From: Alphaproteobacteria bacterium
GTDB taxonomy: Bacteria; Pseudomonadota; Alphaproteobacteria; Rs-D84
Assembly: GCA_017642585.1 (NCBI GenBank)
Contig: JAGCOR010000009.1
Coordinates: 1 to 45,872 of the forward strand
Length of the DNA stretch: 45,872 bases
Direction of reading: 5' to 3'
The stretch's first letter is position 1. Every line of letters begins with the position of its first letter. The notes below the pieces were generated by a model. It saw only the letters and a program-made list of their open reading frames with translations. It searched no databases and was not told the origin of the DNA. The position numbers and the translations under genes are program-made. Positions 1 through 8,560 of this stretch are shown piece after piece.

Positions 1-191
1 AATTTTGTGAAGGGAGCTGAATTAACAAACACATTAAAGGATTATGCGACAACAACAACATTGCAAGATTACGCATTGTCTTCCGAGATTCCAACAAGAT
101 TTGATCAATTATCAGGTAAAGTGAGTGATTCACAACTGGAATCTAATTTTGTGAAGGGAGCTGAATTAACAAACACATTAAAGGATTATGC
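1..191 (+). repeat. Direct repeat, 144-nt period, inside the coiled-coil gene
   Basis: Bases 1-47 recur exactly at 145-191, an offset of 144 nt (48 codons). The rest of each unit is more diverged at DNA level but similar at protein level. The repeat is in frame, as expected for a repetitive fibre protein that can gain or lose units by recombination. Confidence 0.9.
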
Positions 192-558
192 TTTGTCTTC
201 CAATGTCCCAACAGATATTTCACAGTTGAATGGACAAGTAAGTGATGCCCAGTTGCCGAATTCTGTGCCTAAACTTAAAAATGGGGTGTTAGAATCAACA
301 GTGATACCTACAAATTTGGCAGCATATGCACCCGCATCTTTGACAACTACGGTGTCTGGATTACAAAACACGGTGGGCGGTTGTTCGGATGATGGTAGGG
401 GTGGCACTAATTGTACTGGTATGGCAGCTAACGTGGCAACATTACAATCAACTGTTCAACAACAAGCAAATACAATTAGTCAGTTGAGTGCAACTGTTGC
501 AGAATTGAGTAGTCAAGTTGAACAAATGACGAACCAACAAACACCGGCAGATAAATAA
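1..558 (+). CDS. 3' end of a repeat-containing coiled-coil surface or fibre-like protein (partial)
   Basis: The reading frame is open from base 1, so the true start lies upstream of the window. At least 185 residues are visible. The N-terminal visible part has two copies of a 48-residue unit containing KGAELTNTLKDYA, then a proline-threonine step, then SQL/DQL and VSD(S/A)QL. A Cys-containing turn (GGCSDDGRGGTNC) follows, and the last 50 residues are a heptad-like coiled coil (LQSTVQQQANTISQLSATVAEL) ending in TPADK. No enzyme motif is visible. The architecture resembles trimeric fibre or adhesin stalks, but I do not recognise a named family. A strong terminator follows directly. Export cannot be judged because the N-terminus is missing. 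Confidence 0.75.
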   Translation, partial: NFVKGAELTNTLKDYATTTTLQDYALSSEIPTRFDQLSGKVSDSQLESNFVKGAELTNTLKDYALSSNVPTDISQLNGQVSDAQLPNSVPKLKNGVLESTVIPTNLAAYAPASLTTTVSGLQNTVGGCSDDGRGGTNCTGMAANVATLQSTVQQQANTISQLSATVAELSSQVEQMTNQQTPADK

Positions 559-573
559 AAAATGTTGTAAATT

Positions 574-603
574 AAAATCGGCTCTGTTGGGCCGATTTTT
601 TTA
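574..603 (+). terminator. Rho-independent terminator after the coiled-coil gene
   Basis: The inverted repeat 574-582 / 591-599 (arm AAAATCGGC, loop of 8) is followed by a T run, 15 bp after the stop codon. Confidence 0.85.
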
Positions 604-622
604 ATGTTTGATATTGGTCTGC

Positions 623-650
623 TTGCTTTTTATTCGTGTTTGTGTAATAT
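623..650 (+). promoter_or_regulatory. Promoter of the helicase gene
   Basis: A -35 box TTGCTT (623-628) and a -10 box TAATAT (645-650) are separated by 16 nt. The -10 ends 7 nt before the ATG at 658, so transcription probably starts at or next to the initiation codon (leaderless). Confidence 0.55.
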
Positions 651-657
651 TATTTGC

Positions 658-1929
658 ATGCCTGATTTAATACCAGTTTTGAATAAAAATCAAATGGATG
701 CGTTCAATACTATTGAACACACAAATTCTAATATTTTAATTCTGGGACAGGCGGGAACTGGTAAATCTACATTTGTAAATTATCTTAAATCTGCATCTTC
801 TAAACGTATTGTTTGTGCATGTCCAACGGCGGTTTCCGCGTTAAATATTGGCGGACAAACTATACATTCTTTGTTTCAAATTCAACCGCGTGATTTTATT
901 TTGCCAGAAATATTAAAATTAAAGGCTAAACCACGTAATATATTAAATGCTACTGATGTTTTGGTCATAGATGAAATATCTATGGTTGCGCCTGATTTAT
1001 TGGATGCGGTTGATATTTTGGCGCGAATGGCACGACATAATAATGCACCTTTCGGTGGAATTCAGGTTGTAGCAATTGGCGATTTATTTCAATTACCACC
1101 TGTGATAACAAATGATGCCAAGGAATATTATAAACAAGCATACGAATATGAAAACGCATATTTCTTTGATGCAAATGTATATAAACGCGCAGATTTTATC
1201 AAATATGATTTTGATACAGTATATCGTCAAAACGATGCTGAATTATTGAATAATTTGATTAAATTAAGAAATAATGATGTGTCTGCATTACAATTTTTTA
1301 ATTGTTGTCATATTGATGACGAAGATATTCGTAAAAACGCTGTTATAATCACTCCATTTCGCGCGGTAGCAGAACGTATAAACACAGACCGTCTCAATCA
1401 AATAAATGCGCCAGAGATTCAATATAATGGTGTTCTGGAAGGTATGTTCAATGAAAATGATGTGCCTGCACCTATGAATTTGAAATTAAAGCAGGGCGCT
1501 TTGGTTATGTTTGTGAAAAACAGCGACAAATGGCATAACGGATCTATGGGAATTATTGAAAGATTGGGAACAAAAGATATACTGGTGCGCCTGTTGGATG
1601 ATAATCAAAATGATTTAGTCGTTGTTAAACCTGAAAAATGGGAAAAAATCGAATATTCCAGAGATGAAAACGACAGAATCACAGAAAACGAAATTGGCAG
1701 TTATAAACAATTTCCCCTGATGTTGGGCTATGCCATGACAATTCATAAATCCCAGGGTAAAACGTTGGGCAAAGTTGTTATTGATATATCACGGGGCGCA
1801 TTTACACATGGTCAAACATATGTTGCATTGTCCAGAACCAGACACGCAACCGATATGCATATTGTTAAACCTTTGAATCAACGTGATGTTATCTTTGATA
1901 CCAGAATTTTAGATTTTGTTGATAAATAA
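658..1929 (+). CDS. PIF1/RecD-like superfamily 1 DNA helicase (AAA ATPase)
   Basis: This is a 423-residue ATP-dependent DNA helicase-like protein of the PIF1/RecD2 group. Visible motifs are Walker A GQAGTGKST near the N-terminus, Walker B VLVIDEISM, motif III GDLFQLPPV, and a C-terminal UvrD_C_2-type segment (GYAMTIHKSQGKTL, then YVALSRTR). The family unwinds 5'-3' and acts in replication or recombination-linked repair; this copy has no extra domains. An upstream in-frame ATG at 604 would add 18 hydrophobic residues and would lie before the predicted promoter, so 658 (MPDLIP) is preferred. No Shine-Dalgarno is visible. The gene stands alone, between the terminator at 574-603 and the bidirectional terminator at 1929-1952. 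Confidence 0.85.
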   Translation: MPDLIPVLNKNQMDAFNTIEHTNSNILILGQAGTGKSTFVNYLKSASSKRIVCACPTAVSALNIGGQTIHSLFQIQPRDFILPEILKLKAKPRNILNATDVLVIDEISMVAPDLLDAVDILARMARHNNAPFGGIQVVAIGDLFQLPPVITNDAKEYYKQAYEYENAYFFDANVYKRADFIKYDFDTVYRQNDAELLNNLIKLRNNDVSALQFFNCCHIDDEDIRKNAVIITPFRAVAERINTDRLNQINAPEIQYNGVLEGMFNENDVPAPMNLKLKQGALVMFVKNSDKWHNGSMGIIERLGTKDILVRLLDDNQNDLVVVKPEKWEKIEYSRDENDRITENEIGSYKQFPLMLGYAMTIHKSQGKTLGKVVIDISRGAFTHGQTYVALSRTRHATDMHIVKPLNQRDVIFDTRILDFVDK

Positions 1930-1952
1930 AAAACGCCCAAACGGGCGTTTGT
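1929..1952. terminator. Bidirectional terminator between convergent genes
   Basis: Stem 1931-1938 / 1943-1950 (AAACGCCC), loop AAAC, flanked by A and T runs. It serves the helicase gene and the leftward gene ending at 1953. Confidence 0.85.
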
Positions 1953-2306
1953 TTATCTGACGATTGTTGTTTTTGCGTCTTCTACAACTTTTTTATTTCT
2001 TTTCTTAAATAAAGCCAATTGTTTTTTCATTTCTTCCACTGGTTCTAAAATTTCTTGTAATGCTTTCGCAATACTGGCCAAAGAAGAATTAGTGGTAATC
2101 TTTTTTAACAGTTCTTCTTCCATTTCTGCGGAAATTTTCAAAGGGCATGCCTGTTCAATGGTGTGATATAAATCTATAACATCATATTTATCCAGACCTT
2201 CCATCCATAATGCAACATGCATATCAATTTTGTCTGGATTCATGAATCCCATTTTTGCAAAAGAAGAACGGACTAATTCTTGAAAGTCGATTTTCTTTTT
2301 TTTCAT
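1953..2306 (-). CDS. Uncharacterised small cytosolic protein, 117 aa
   Basis: I do not recognise a family. The protein is Lys/Glu-rich, predicted mostly helical, has no signal peptide or membrane segment, and ends in a basic helix (KKRNKKVVEDAKTTIVR). The start is supported by AAAGGA 8 nt upstream of the ATG. A terminator shared with the helicase gene lies just past its stop. About 70 bp separate it from rimI, so it may be the last gene of the lon-tsaB-rimI transcript or have its own promoter. Confidence 0.6.
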   Translation of the reverse strand: MKKKKIDFQELVRSSFAKMGFMNPDKIDMHVALWMEGLDKYDVIDLYHTIEQACPLKISAEMEEELLKKITTNSSLASIAKALQEILEPVEEMKKQLALFKKRNKKVVEDAKTTIVR

Positions 2307-2375
2307 ATTTTATTCCTTTGTTGTGTTAATCTGAACCGATTATACAACGGAATATTGAAAAAGCAAGTTTTGACA

Positions 2376-2762
2376 CTAAATATTTTTTGTCATTAAAATT
2401 GCATCAACCCCATCATAATATTTCGGGCGGATGCCTGTCGTTTTATAACCGGTATTTTCATATAACTTTTGTGCGGGAGTATTGGTTGCTGAAACTTCCA
2501 AGAAAATCTTGATAACACCTTGATTTTTAACGTTTTTTTCAACAATCGCCAACATAGCAGATGCGATGCCAGTTCTGCGCATTTCAGGGTTTACACCGAT
2601 TGTTATAATTTCGGCTTCGTCTGCAACAGTACGCCATACAACAAACCCATTTTCAGACATAATAATTTCGCAACCTGATTTTTTTAAATCTGCAAAATCA
2701 TTTGCCGACCAGGGTTTGTTCGGAAAGCATTTTTTATGAAGATCTGCTAATTGTTCAAACAT
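2376..2762 (-). CDS. rimI: Ribosomal-protein-alanine N-acetyltransferase RimI-like (GNAT)
   Basis: This is a 128-residue GNAT-fold acetyltransferase. The acetyl-CoA-binding motif A is visible as ITIGVNPEMRRTGIASAML (R/Q-x-x-G-x-G/A form), followed by the family pattern LEVSATNTPAQKLYENTGY. RimI acetylates the N-terminal alanine of ribosomal protein S18. It is slightly shorter than the usual ~148 residues. Its ATG overlaps the stop of tsaB by one base (TAATG), which implies translational coupling. The tsaB-rimI pairing is common in bacteria and supports RimI over an unrelated GNAT enzyme. Confidence 0.85.
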   Translation of the reverse strand: MFEQLADLHKKCFPNKPWSANDFADLKKSGCEIIMSENGFVVWRTVADEAEIITIGVNPEMRRTGIASAMLAIVEKNVKNQGVIKIFLEVSATNTPAQKLYENTGYKTTGIRPKYYDGVDAILMTKNI

Positions 2763-3292
2763 TATTTTTCAACATAGCTTGGGCGCAAATACATAGGAAT
2801 CGCAGGTTCTAATTTACCGGAATCAATTTTGTTTTTTACGATATGTAATGCGTTTTGTAAATTAAATGGTTTATGACCAACCGTTGCAGGACATTTCATT
2901 TGTTCTGTTTTGACTTCGTCTATGTTCATAATGCAGGGTTCGTGTTTGGGTGATGCAACAAAGAAATCACCGCGACCAGAATCAATCGCTACAAACGCAT
3001 CTGGGTTTTCATATAAATACAATTCAAAGATATTAACAGGAACCACAGGGATATTTAAACCAATACCCAAACCTTTGGCATAGGCGATACCCATACGGAT
3101 TCCCGTAAAACTGCCCGGACCAACAATAACACCAATTGCGGTTAAATCAGACATTTTGGCATTGTTTTGCTTTAAGAAATCTGTAACAGCGGTTGGCAAA
3201 GCGATTGCTTGTTTTTCTGCATCAAAATGCATATATTTATCGTTCAACAATAAATCTACGCCATTACCAGATGTGTTGATAACCAAAATCAT
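2762..3292 (-). CDS. tsaB: tRNA threonylcarbamoyladenosine biosynthesis protein TsaB
   Basis: TsaB is the non-catalytic partner of TsaD in making t6A37 in ANN-decoding tRNAs. The signature VIVGPGSFTGIRMGIAYAKGL and the N-terminal ILVINTSG of the ASKHA fold are clear. At 176 residues it is short for the family (about 220-230): the C-terminal part after the ATPase-like core is reduced to a tail ending in YLRPSYVEK. AAAGGGA precedes the ATG. It sits 17 bp after the lon-like stop and overlaps rimI by one base, so the three are probably one operon. Confidence 0.92.
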   Translation of the reverse strand: MILVINTSGNGVDLLLNDKYMHFDAEKQAIALPTAVTDFLKQNNAKMSDLTAIGVIVGPGSFTGIRMGIAYAKGLGIGLNIPVVPVNIFELYLYENPDAFVAIDSGRGDFFVASPKHEPCIMNIDEVKTEQMKCPATVGHKPFNLQNALHIVKNKIDSGKLEPAIPMYLRPSYVEK

Positions 3293-3309
3293 TTTATTGT
3301 TTCCCTTTG

Positions 3310-5067
3310 TTAAGCACGCACACCAAACCCAATTTTATTAGATGTGTTCGCGTTTTTATGTACAGATAACAATTCATCGATTTTATCGATTGTGAAATCT
3401 GTTTTTACATCTTCACCGTCATTTTGCAATAAACTGCGACGCAATAATGTTGATATTTCGCGTTGTAATTCACGCACACCTTGTTCAGTAGTATATTGGC
3501 GAATTATATGCAAAATCGCATCATCAGATATAATTATGTTGTTTTTATCCCAACCTGTATCATCTGCGGCGCGTTGCAATAAATGTTCGCGTGCAATTTG
3601 CAGTTTTTCTTGTTCTGTGTATGCCGGTATTTCAATGATTTCCATACGGTCTTTCAAAGCAGATGACATATTCAAAGTATTTGATGTCGCAATAAACAAA
3701 ACATTAGACAAATCAAAATCTACCTCTAAATAATGATCGCGGAAAGTTTTGTTTTGTTCTGGGTCTAATATTTCCAACAGGGCAGATTCAGGATCTCCGC
3801 GCCAATCGCGACCCATTTTATCAATTTCATCCAAAACAATCACAGGGTTATTTGTTTTGCAACGTTTCAATGCATCCATAATGCGTCCGCATTGTGCGCC
3901 GATATATGTTTTTCTGTGTCCGCGGAAATGTGCTTCATCAGATATCCCACCCAAAGAAATTCTGCAATATTTACGGGACAGGGCGTTTGCAATTGATTTA
4001 CATAGGGATGTTTTGCCAACACCCGGTGCGCCAACGAAACACAAAATACTGCCACGGTTTTTGCCGGTTTTTTTCATAACCGCAATATGTTCCAAAATTC
4101 TTTCTTTGACAGGAATCATGCCTGAATGTTCGCTGTCCAGGGTTTCACGCGCCTTTTGTAAATCAATTTGAATTTCATCTGATTTATTCCAAGGCATAGA
4201 TAACAATTCATCCAAATATGTTTTTAATAAACCACCTTCTTGGGACATAGGCGACATAGCACGCATGCGTTTGAATTCGGACATTGCTTTTTCTTTTGCT
4301 TCCGCAGGCATAGCAGATTCATTGATTTTCTTTTTCATATCCAACAGGATATTTTCATCACCGTCTTCACCAATTTCTTTTTGAATTGCGCGTAATTTTT
4401 CCTGTAAAATCGCCTGGCGTTGTCCGTGTTCCATTTGATTTTGCACATGACGGGAAATATCAGATTCAATTCTGTCTGTTTCAGTCAATAATAAAACCTG
4501 TTCTAACAAAGCAGCAAATTTGCCGGTCCATGAATTCATTTTCAAAATTTCCACCGCTGTATCAACACTGATATTTGCAATCTGGACAACAGCATCTATG
4601 AACGCAGGCACAGGATAATTTTGAATAATATTCTGCATCTTGTCCATTTTCACTTTATGATACAAAGATAATTTTTGCATATGATTCATAATGCGATCAC
4701 GCAGGGCAATTACCTGGGGTGAATCTGGGCTGTCAATCATCATCACAGGTTCGATTTCTGCGGTAAATAACCCGGCTTTGATGCTGATATTTGATAAATT
4801 AACAATATCTGTCGTTTTAATAATAGTGTGAATTGAATCATCTGGCATACGCAAAACCTGGGCGATTTCGCCGATAGTGCCAACTGTGAAAATATCTTTG
4901 GCACTGGTTGGGTAATTCCAAGTGTGTTGAGGGCACAAAACAACCCTTTGTGTTTCAGCGGTAGCCGTTTCCAAACAAGCCACAGATAACGGATTATCAA
5001 CGTACACCGGTACCGTTTGGCCCGGATGTACAACCAATTCACGAACTGGTAAAACAAATTCTTTCAT
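3310..5067 (-). CDS. Lon-family AAA+ protein lacking the proteolytic domain
   Basis: The 585-residue protein matches Lon through its LON substrate-binding N domain (about 1-195), coiled-coil linker (200-280) and AAA+ module. Walker A is GAPGVGKT at 346-353, Walker B VIVLDEID at 409-416, sensor 1 is near LFIATSN, and a lid helical bundle extends to about 565. Bacterial Lon then continues with a ~200-residue Ser-Lys protease domain. Here the protein stops at NKIGFGVRA, about where the family's first protease-domain strand (IG..TGLA) begins. The next gene, tsaB, starts 17 bp later, leaving no room for a frameshifted remnant. The ATPase residues look intact, so it may act as an unfoldase, chaperone or regulator. 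No Shine-Dalgarno precedes the ATG; a promoter lies 9 nt upstream. Confidence 0.9.
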   Translation of the reverse strand: MKEFVLPVRELVVHPGQTVPVYVDNPLSVACLETATAETQRVVLCPQHTWNYPTSAKDIFTVGTIGEIAQVLRMPDDSIHTIIKTTDIVNLSNISIKAGLFTAEIEPVMMIDSPDSPQVIALRDRIMNHMQKLSLYHKVKMDKMQNIIQNYPVPAFIDAVVQIANISVDTAVEILKMNSWTGKFAALLEQVLLLTETDRIESDISRHVQNQMEHGQRQAILQEKLRAIQKEIGEDGDENILLDMKKKINESAMPAEAKEKAMSEFKRMRAMSPMSQEGGLLKTYLDELLSMPWNKSDEIQIDLQKARETLDSEHSGMIPVKERILEHIAVMKKTGKNRGSILCFVGAPGVGKTSLCKSIANALSRKYCRISLGGISDEAHFRGHRKTYIGAQCGRIMDALKRCKTNNPVIVLDEIDKMGRDWRGDPESALLEILDPEQNKTFRDHYLEVDFDLSNVLFIATSNTLNMSSALKDRMEIIEIPAYTEQEKLQIAREHLLQRAADDTGWDKNNIIISDDAILHIIRQYTTEQGVRELQREISTLLRRSLLQNDGEDVKTDFTIDKIDELLSVHKNANTSNKIGFGVRA

Positions 5068-5076
5068 AGCTATATA

Positions 5077-5104
5077 AATATAAAATAAAATATGAAATTT
5101 TCAA
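5077..5104 (-). promoter_or_regulatory. Promoter of the lon-like/tsaB/rimI operon
   Basis: Reading leftward, TTGAAA (5099-5104) is followed after 16 nt by TATATT (5077-5082). The ATG at 5067 begins 9 nt further on, without a Shine-Dalgarno, which suggests a leader of only a few bases. Confidence 0.5.
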
Positions 5105-5136
5105 GTTATAAAAAAACCCTGATTTGCATCAGGGTA
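5105..5136 (-). terminator. Terminator of the small membrane-protein gene
   Basis: Stem 5116-5123 / 5128-5135 (ACCCTGAT on the plus strand) with a TTGC loop. On the minus strand it is followed by a long T run. Confidence 0.85.
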
Positions 5137-5157
5137 AAATGTAAATTTTATTTTGAA

Positions 5158-5388
5158 TTAACGACGGCGAAAACCGTTGTTGTATTGTTGAGCATTATTG
5201 CTGGATTTTTTAGATAAATATCTGGCAGCAATCAAAACCAACCATTCAACAGACAACAATGCCAAACCAATAACTTGTTCTTTACATCCCTGCAAATAAG
5301 CCAAAACATAAACTAATTGAGCAATATACGATATGTACAAAATACCGAAAATGCCTGTAAAAAATACTTTTTTAATTTTTCCGAACAT
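5158..5388 (-). CDS. Small two-TM membrane protein, 76 aa, unknown function
   Basis: The protein has two hydrophobic segments (about residues 10-32 and 38-58, the second containing VIGLALLSVEWLVLIAA) and a short polar tail rich in Asn, Gln and Arg. I do not recognise a family. The start is backed by AAAAGGA 8-10 nt upstream. It lies immediately downstream of the tmRNA gene on the same strand, with no clear terminator between them, so it may be co-transcribed with ssrA. A good terminator closes the unit. Confidence 0.6.
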   Translation of the reverse strand: MFGKIKKVFFTGIFGILYISYIAQLVYVLAYLQGCKEQVIGLALLSVEWLVLIAARYLSKKSSNNAQQYNNGFRRR

Positions 5389-5404
5389 TTCTTTTTCCTT
5401 TTTC

Positions 5405-5736
5405 TTAGATATTTATATCAATATCGGGTTTCTGGTGCCAGGTACCCGATAGACCCCGCAAAAGCTAAAACGAAATATACTAACAATTGCCAGCATATTT
5501 CAAAGCCGTATTAGGCAGCCATTGCAATGCGAACATTGTCGTTCGCAGCGATTCTATCGCCATTCAGTTTTTATTTTGTTTTTAACGGAACAACCCGGAT
5601 TCAATCGATTTGCCTTTACTTCGCCTGTCGAAACTATGTCAGCCCCGTAACGAATTGGTGGAGCTGTGGGGTACCGCCCCCCAGTCCAAAACGATTATTC
5701 CGCAACGAATTCAGAATCATCACCAACAAAGTGGCA
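5405..5736 (-). ncRNA. ssrA: Circularly permuted two-piece tmRNA
   Basis: Reading leftward, the acceptor piece comes first. It has a T arm (TGGGG, 7-nt loop, CCCCA) and ends CAGCTCC-ACCA at 5656. After a 9-nt spacer (5647-5655) the coding piece starts GGGGCTG at 5646. The two acceptor strands pair over 7 bp with G3-U70, the AlaRS identity element. A long-range P2 helix joins 5602-5611 with 5688-5697 (9 of 10 pairs). The tag frame is 5512-5550. This order (3' half first) is the known alphaproteobacterial permutation. tmRNA rescues stalled ribosomes and tags the product for proteolysis. The outer ends (about 5736 and 5405-5423) are estimates; a nested hairpin at 5423-5450 probably lies near the 3' end of the coding piece. 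Confidence 0.93.
5512..5550 (-). other. tmRNA proteolysis-tag reading frame (AANDNVRIAMAA)
   Basis: The minus strand reads GCT GCG AAC GAC AAT and onward to TAA, giving AANDNVRIAMAA. The AANDN start is typical of alphaproteobacterial tags (Caulobacter AANDNFAEEFAVAA). The C-terminus MAA retains the Ala-Ala degron but has Met rather than Leu or Val at the third-last position. Which Ala codon is the resume codon cannot be told from sequence alone. Confidence 0.85.
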
Positions 5737-5742
5737 ATGTAT

Positions 5743-5759
5743 ATTATAAATATTTGTCC

Positions 5760-5771
<12 letters not shown>
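5743..5771 (-). promoter_or_regulatory. Consensus promoter of ssrA
   Basis: Leftward TTGCAA (5766-5771), 17-nt spacer, TATAAT (5743-5748). It is one of the strongest sigma70-type promoters in the window and predicts a start near 5736. Confidence 0.75.
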
Positions 5772-6826
<1,055 letters not shown>

Positions 6827-6828
6827 AC

Positions 6829-7629
6829 ATGCCAAGATGCAGTATGCAGGAAGCCATGAACAAAGCCAGCGTCTATATCGACAGACGCATAGAAGATGGC
6901 TCTAAGATTGCAATTACTTTGCCCCATGCGTCGCATATATTGATTATGGCCGTATCAGCATATTTAATCGCACGCCAAATCAAAAAACAAACCAAAGATG
7001 AAACAATAGATTTAGAAAAGGCCTTTGTTTGCGGTTTGTTGCACGACATAGGCCGTTATATTGTTGACGAAAGAGAATCTAAATATCCACATACTATCGC
7101 TGGTTATGATCGTTGTAAAAAATTAAAAATCCCCGGTGTTGCGCCGGTTTGTTTAACTCATGCTATTTTGGATAAAGCCACACATGAAGAATACCCAGAT
7201 TACACCCCTGAACAATTAAAATTTGTGAACGACAAAATGTCAAAAATAAATCGTTCTTTCTATGATGATTTGACAATGTTGGTCGATTTACATTGTCGTG
7301 GGGATCAGGTTTTTCATATTCATGACCGATTGGAAAAAAATATAAAAATGTATAACATCCAAATGGATAATTATTATGACAAATATATGGCTTTATATAA
7401 CAAATTTACATCCAAATATAATGTAGATATATACAGAATTTGTCGCTTTGTCGCAGACCACAGAAAAAGCATATTTAAACATTTAATGCCATATTGTCAT
7501 GGATGGTTGCGTTATGTTTGCGGGGATAAATCTGTTGCCAAAGACCACGTAGCATATTCGCGCAATGCAAATATTGCACAATATTGGAAAGACTATTTGG
7601 CACAACAAACCAAAGTAATTACAAAGTAG
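6829..7629 (+). CDS. HD-domain phosphohydrolase-like protein
   Basis: The 266-residue protein has a central HD motif CGLLHDIGRY (His72-Asp73) preceded by His33/His36 and followed by further His residues (HAILDKATHEEYPDY, HIHD), the pattern of metal-dependent HD hydrolases. Substrate is not deducible; nucleotide or phosphoester hydrolysis is usual for the superfamily. It follows obg by 2 nt, with the obg 3' end supplying AGGAAAG as ribosome-binding site, so it is probably translationally coupled. Its 3' end overlaps the convergent MurU-like gene by 11 bp. Confidence 0.75.
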   Translation: MPRCSMQEAMNKASVYIDRRIEDGSKIAITLPHASHILIMAVSAYLIARQIKKQTKDETIDLEKAFVCGLLHDIGRYIVDERESKYPHTIAGYDRCKKLKIPGVAPVCLTHAILDKATHEEYPDYTPEQLKFVNDKMSKINRSFYDDLTMLVDLHCRGDQVFHIHDRLEKNIKMYNIQMDNYYDKYMALYNKFTSKYNVDIYRICRFVADHRKSIFKHLMPYCHGWLRYVCGDKSVAKDHVAYSRNANIAQYWKDYLAQQTKVITK

Positions 7630-8338
7630 ATATTTTTTCTTCCGCTATTTCACGGGCTTTTGGGTCGCCAACATGGAACCATTCGCCATCGTGAATATAA
7701 AATCCCAATCTGTTTTGTTGTTGCAATCTGTCGAATATACCGATTAGCCAATATTTTCCTTCGGGTTCGTTATCAAATACGCGTGGATGACAAATTAAAA
7801 CCCCACCATACAAATATGGAACGCGTTCGTCAGGACTGGTTCTTCTGACCGGGCGATTATCAACTATGTTGTAATCTCCATTTCCAGACACACCATATGC
7901 TTTGTCCATAGGTTGCAACATCAACATCATATCGTATTTATCATCATCCCACACATCCATCATATTTTGTAATAAATCAGAACCTTTTTCATCTAACCAT
8001 AACGCATCACTGTTGATGACAAAAAATGCCTCGCGTTTCATCTTGGGCAGGGCGTGTTTTATTCCGCCGCCTGTTTCCAGCGCTTCTTCTTCGTCTGAAA
8101 AGATAAAATTAAAATCAGGGTATTGTTGTTGTAAATGGTCGCGAATCATATCCCCCAGATAGCATAAATTAACAACACAATTATCTATGCCAACCTTTTG
8201 GATGTGTTCAACATTATAATCAATTAAACATTTATTTGCCACCGTTACCAATGGTTTTGGTTTATCGTTTGTCAAATTCAGCATACGTTTGCCGCGACCT
8301 GCGGCTAATATGAAAGATTGATTTATTTTATTTGACAT
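7619..8338 (-). CDS. murU: MurU-like sugar-1-phosphate nucleotidyltransferase
   Basis: The 239-residue protein is a single-domain NDP-sugar pyrophosphorylase. It has the signature LAAGRGKRM (11-19) then KPKPLV, and the metal and sugar-binding region FVINSDALW. This short form without a left-handed beta-helix matches MurU (N-acetylmuramate-1-phosphate uridylyltransferase, in the peptidoglycan recycling bypass) and related mannose-1-phosphate guanylyltransferases. In many Alphaproteobacteria the gene lies beside the kinase amgK. No kinase is present here, so the precise substrate remains inferred. Confidence 0.75.
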   Translation of the reverse strand: MSNKINQSFILAAGRGKRMLNLTNDKPKPLVTVANKCLIDYNVEHIQKVGIDNCVVNLCYLGDMIRDHLQQQYPDFNFIFSDEEEALETGGGIKHALPKMKREAFFVINSDALWLDEKGSDLLQNMMDVWDDDKYDMMLMLQPMDKAYGVSGNGDYNIVDNRPVRRTSPDERVPYLYGGVLICHPRVFDNEPEGKYWLIGIFDRLQQQNRLGFYIHDGEWFHVGDPKAREIAEEKISTL

Positions 8339-8476
8339 AAAAACACCCCTATATTTTTAGTTTTTATCGGTATTATTATATCACTATATCTGCAATCTGG
8401 CAAAAATTATATTCAATATCAAAATAAATATAAAATGTTGCGTTTTTTGCATAATTTTGATAGCATCGTAAATGAC

Positions 8477-8511
8477 AAAGGAGTAATAACATGACAGAAA
8501 TTGATTTTTAA
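8477..8511 (+). other. Six-codon mini-ORF with strong ribosome-binding site upstream of rubrerythrin
   Basis: AAAGGAG (8477-8483) is followed 7 nt later by ATG at 8491, encoding MTEIDF and then TAA at 8509-8511. The Shine-Dalgarno is as good as any in the window, and the ORF sits in the 222-bp gap before the rubrerythrin gene. It may be a leader ORF affecting expression of that gene. No attenuator hairpin is obvious. Confidence 0.4.
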
Positions 8512-8515
8512 TTGT

Positions 8516-8537
8516 TTGTTATACAAATTGTTTACAA
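8516..8537 (+). promoter_or_regulatory. Two adjacent TTGT-ACAA inverted repeats, candidate operator
   Basis: TTGTTATACAA (8516-8526) and TTGTTTACAA (8528-8537) are one base apart and lie 24 nt before the rubrerythrin start. Paired short palindromes in front of an oxidative-stress gene suggest a repressor site. The binding factor is unknown, and the motif does not match a regulator I can name. Confidence 0.3.
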
Positions 8538-8560
8538 ATGAAAAATAAAAAGGAGAACAA

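Noticed and set aside
3310-3330. Lon truncation as a sequencing frameshift
   Set aside because: Only 17 bp separate the stop from the well-supported tsaB start, so no displaced protease domain could follow.
7619-7629. 11-bp convergent overlap of two genes as an antisense regulator
   Set aside because: Short convergent overlaps are common in compact genomes, and no terminator or RNA structure suggests regulation.
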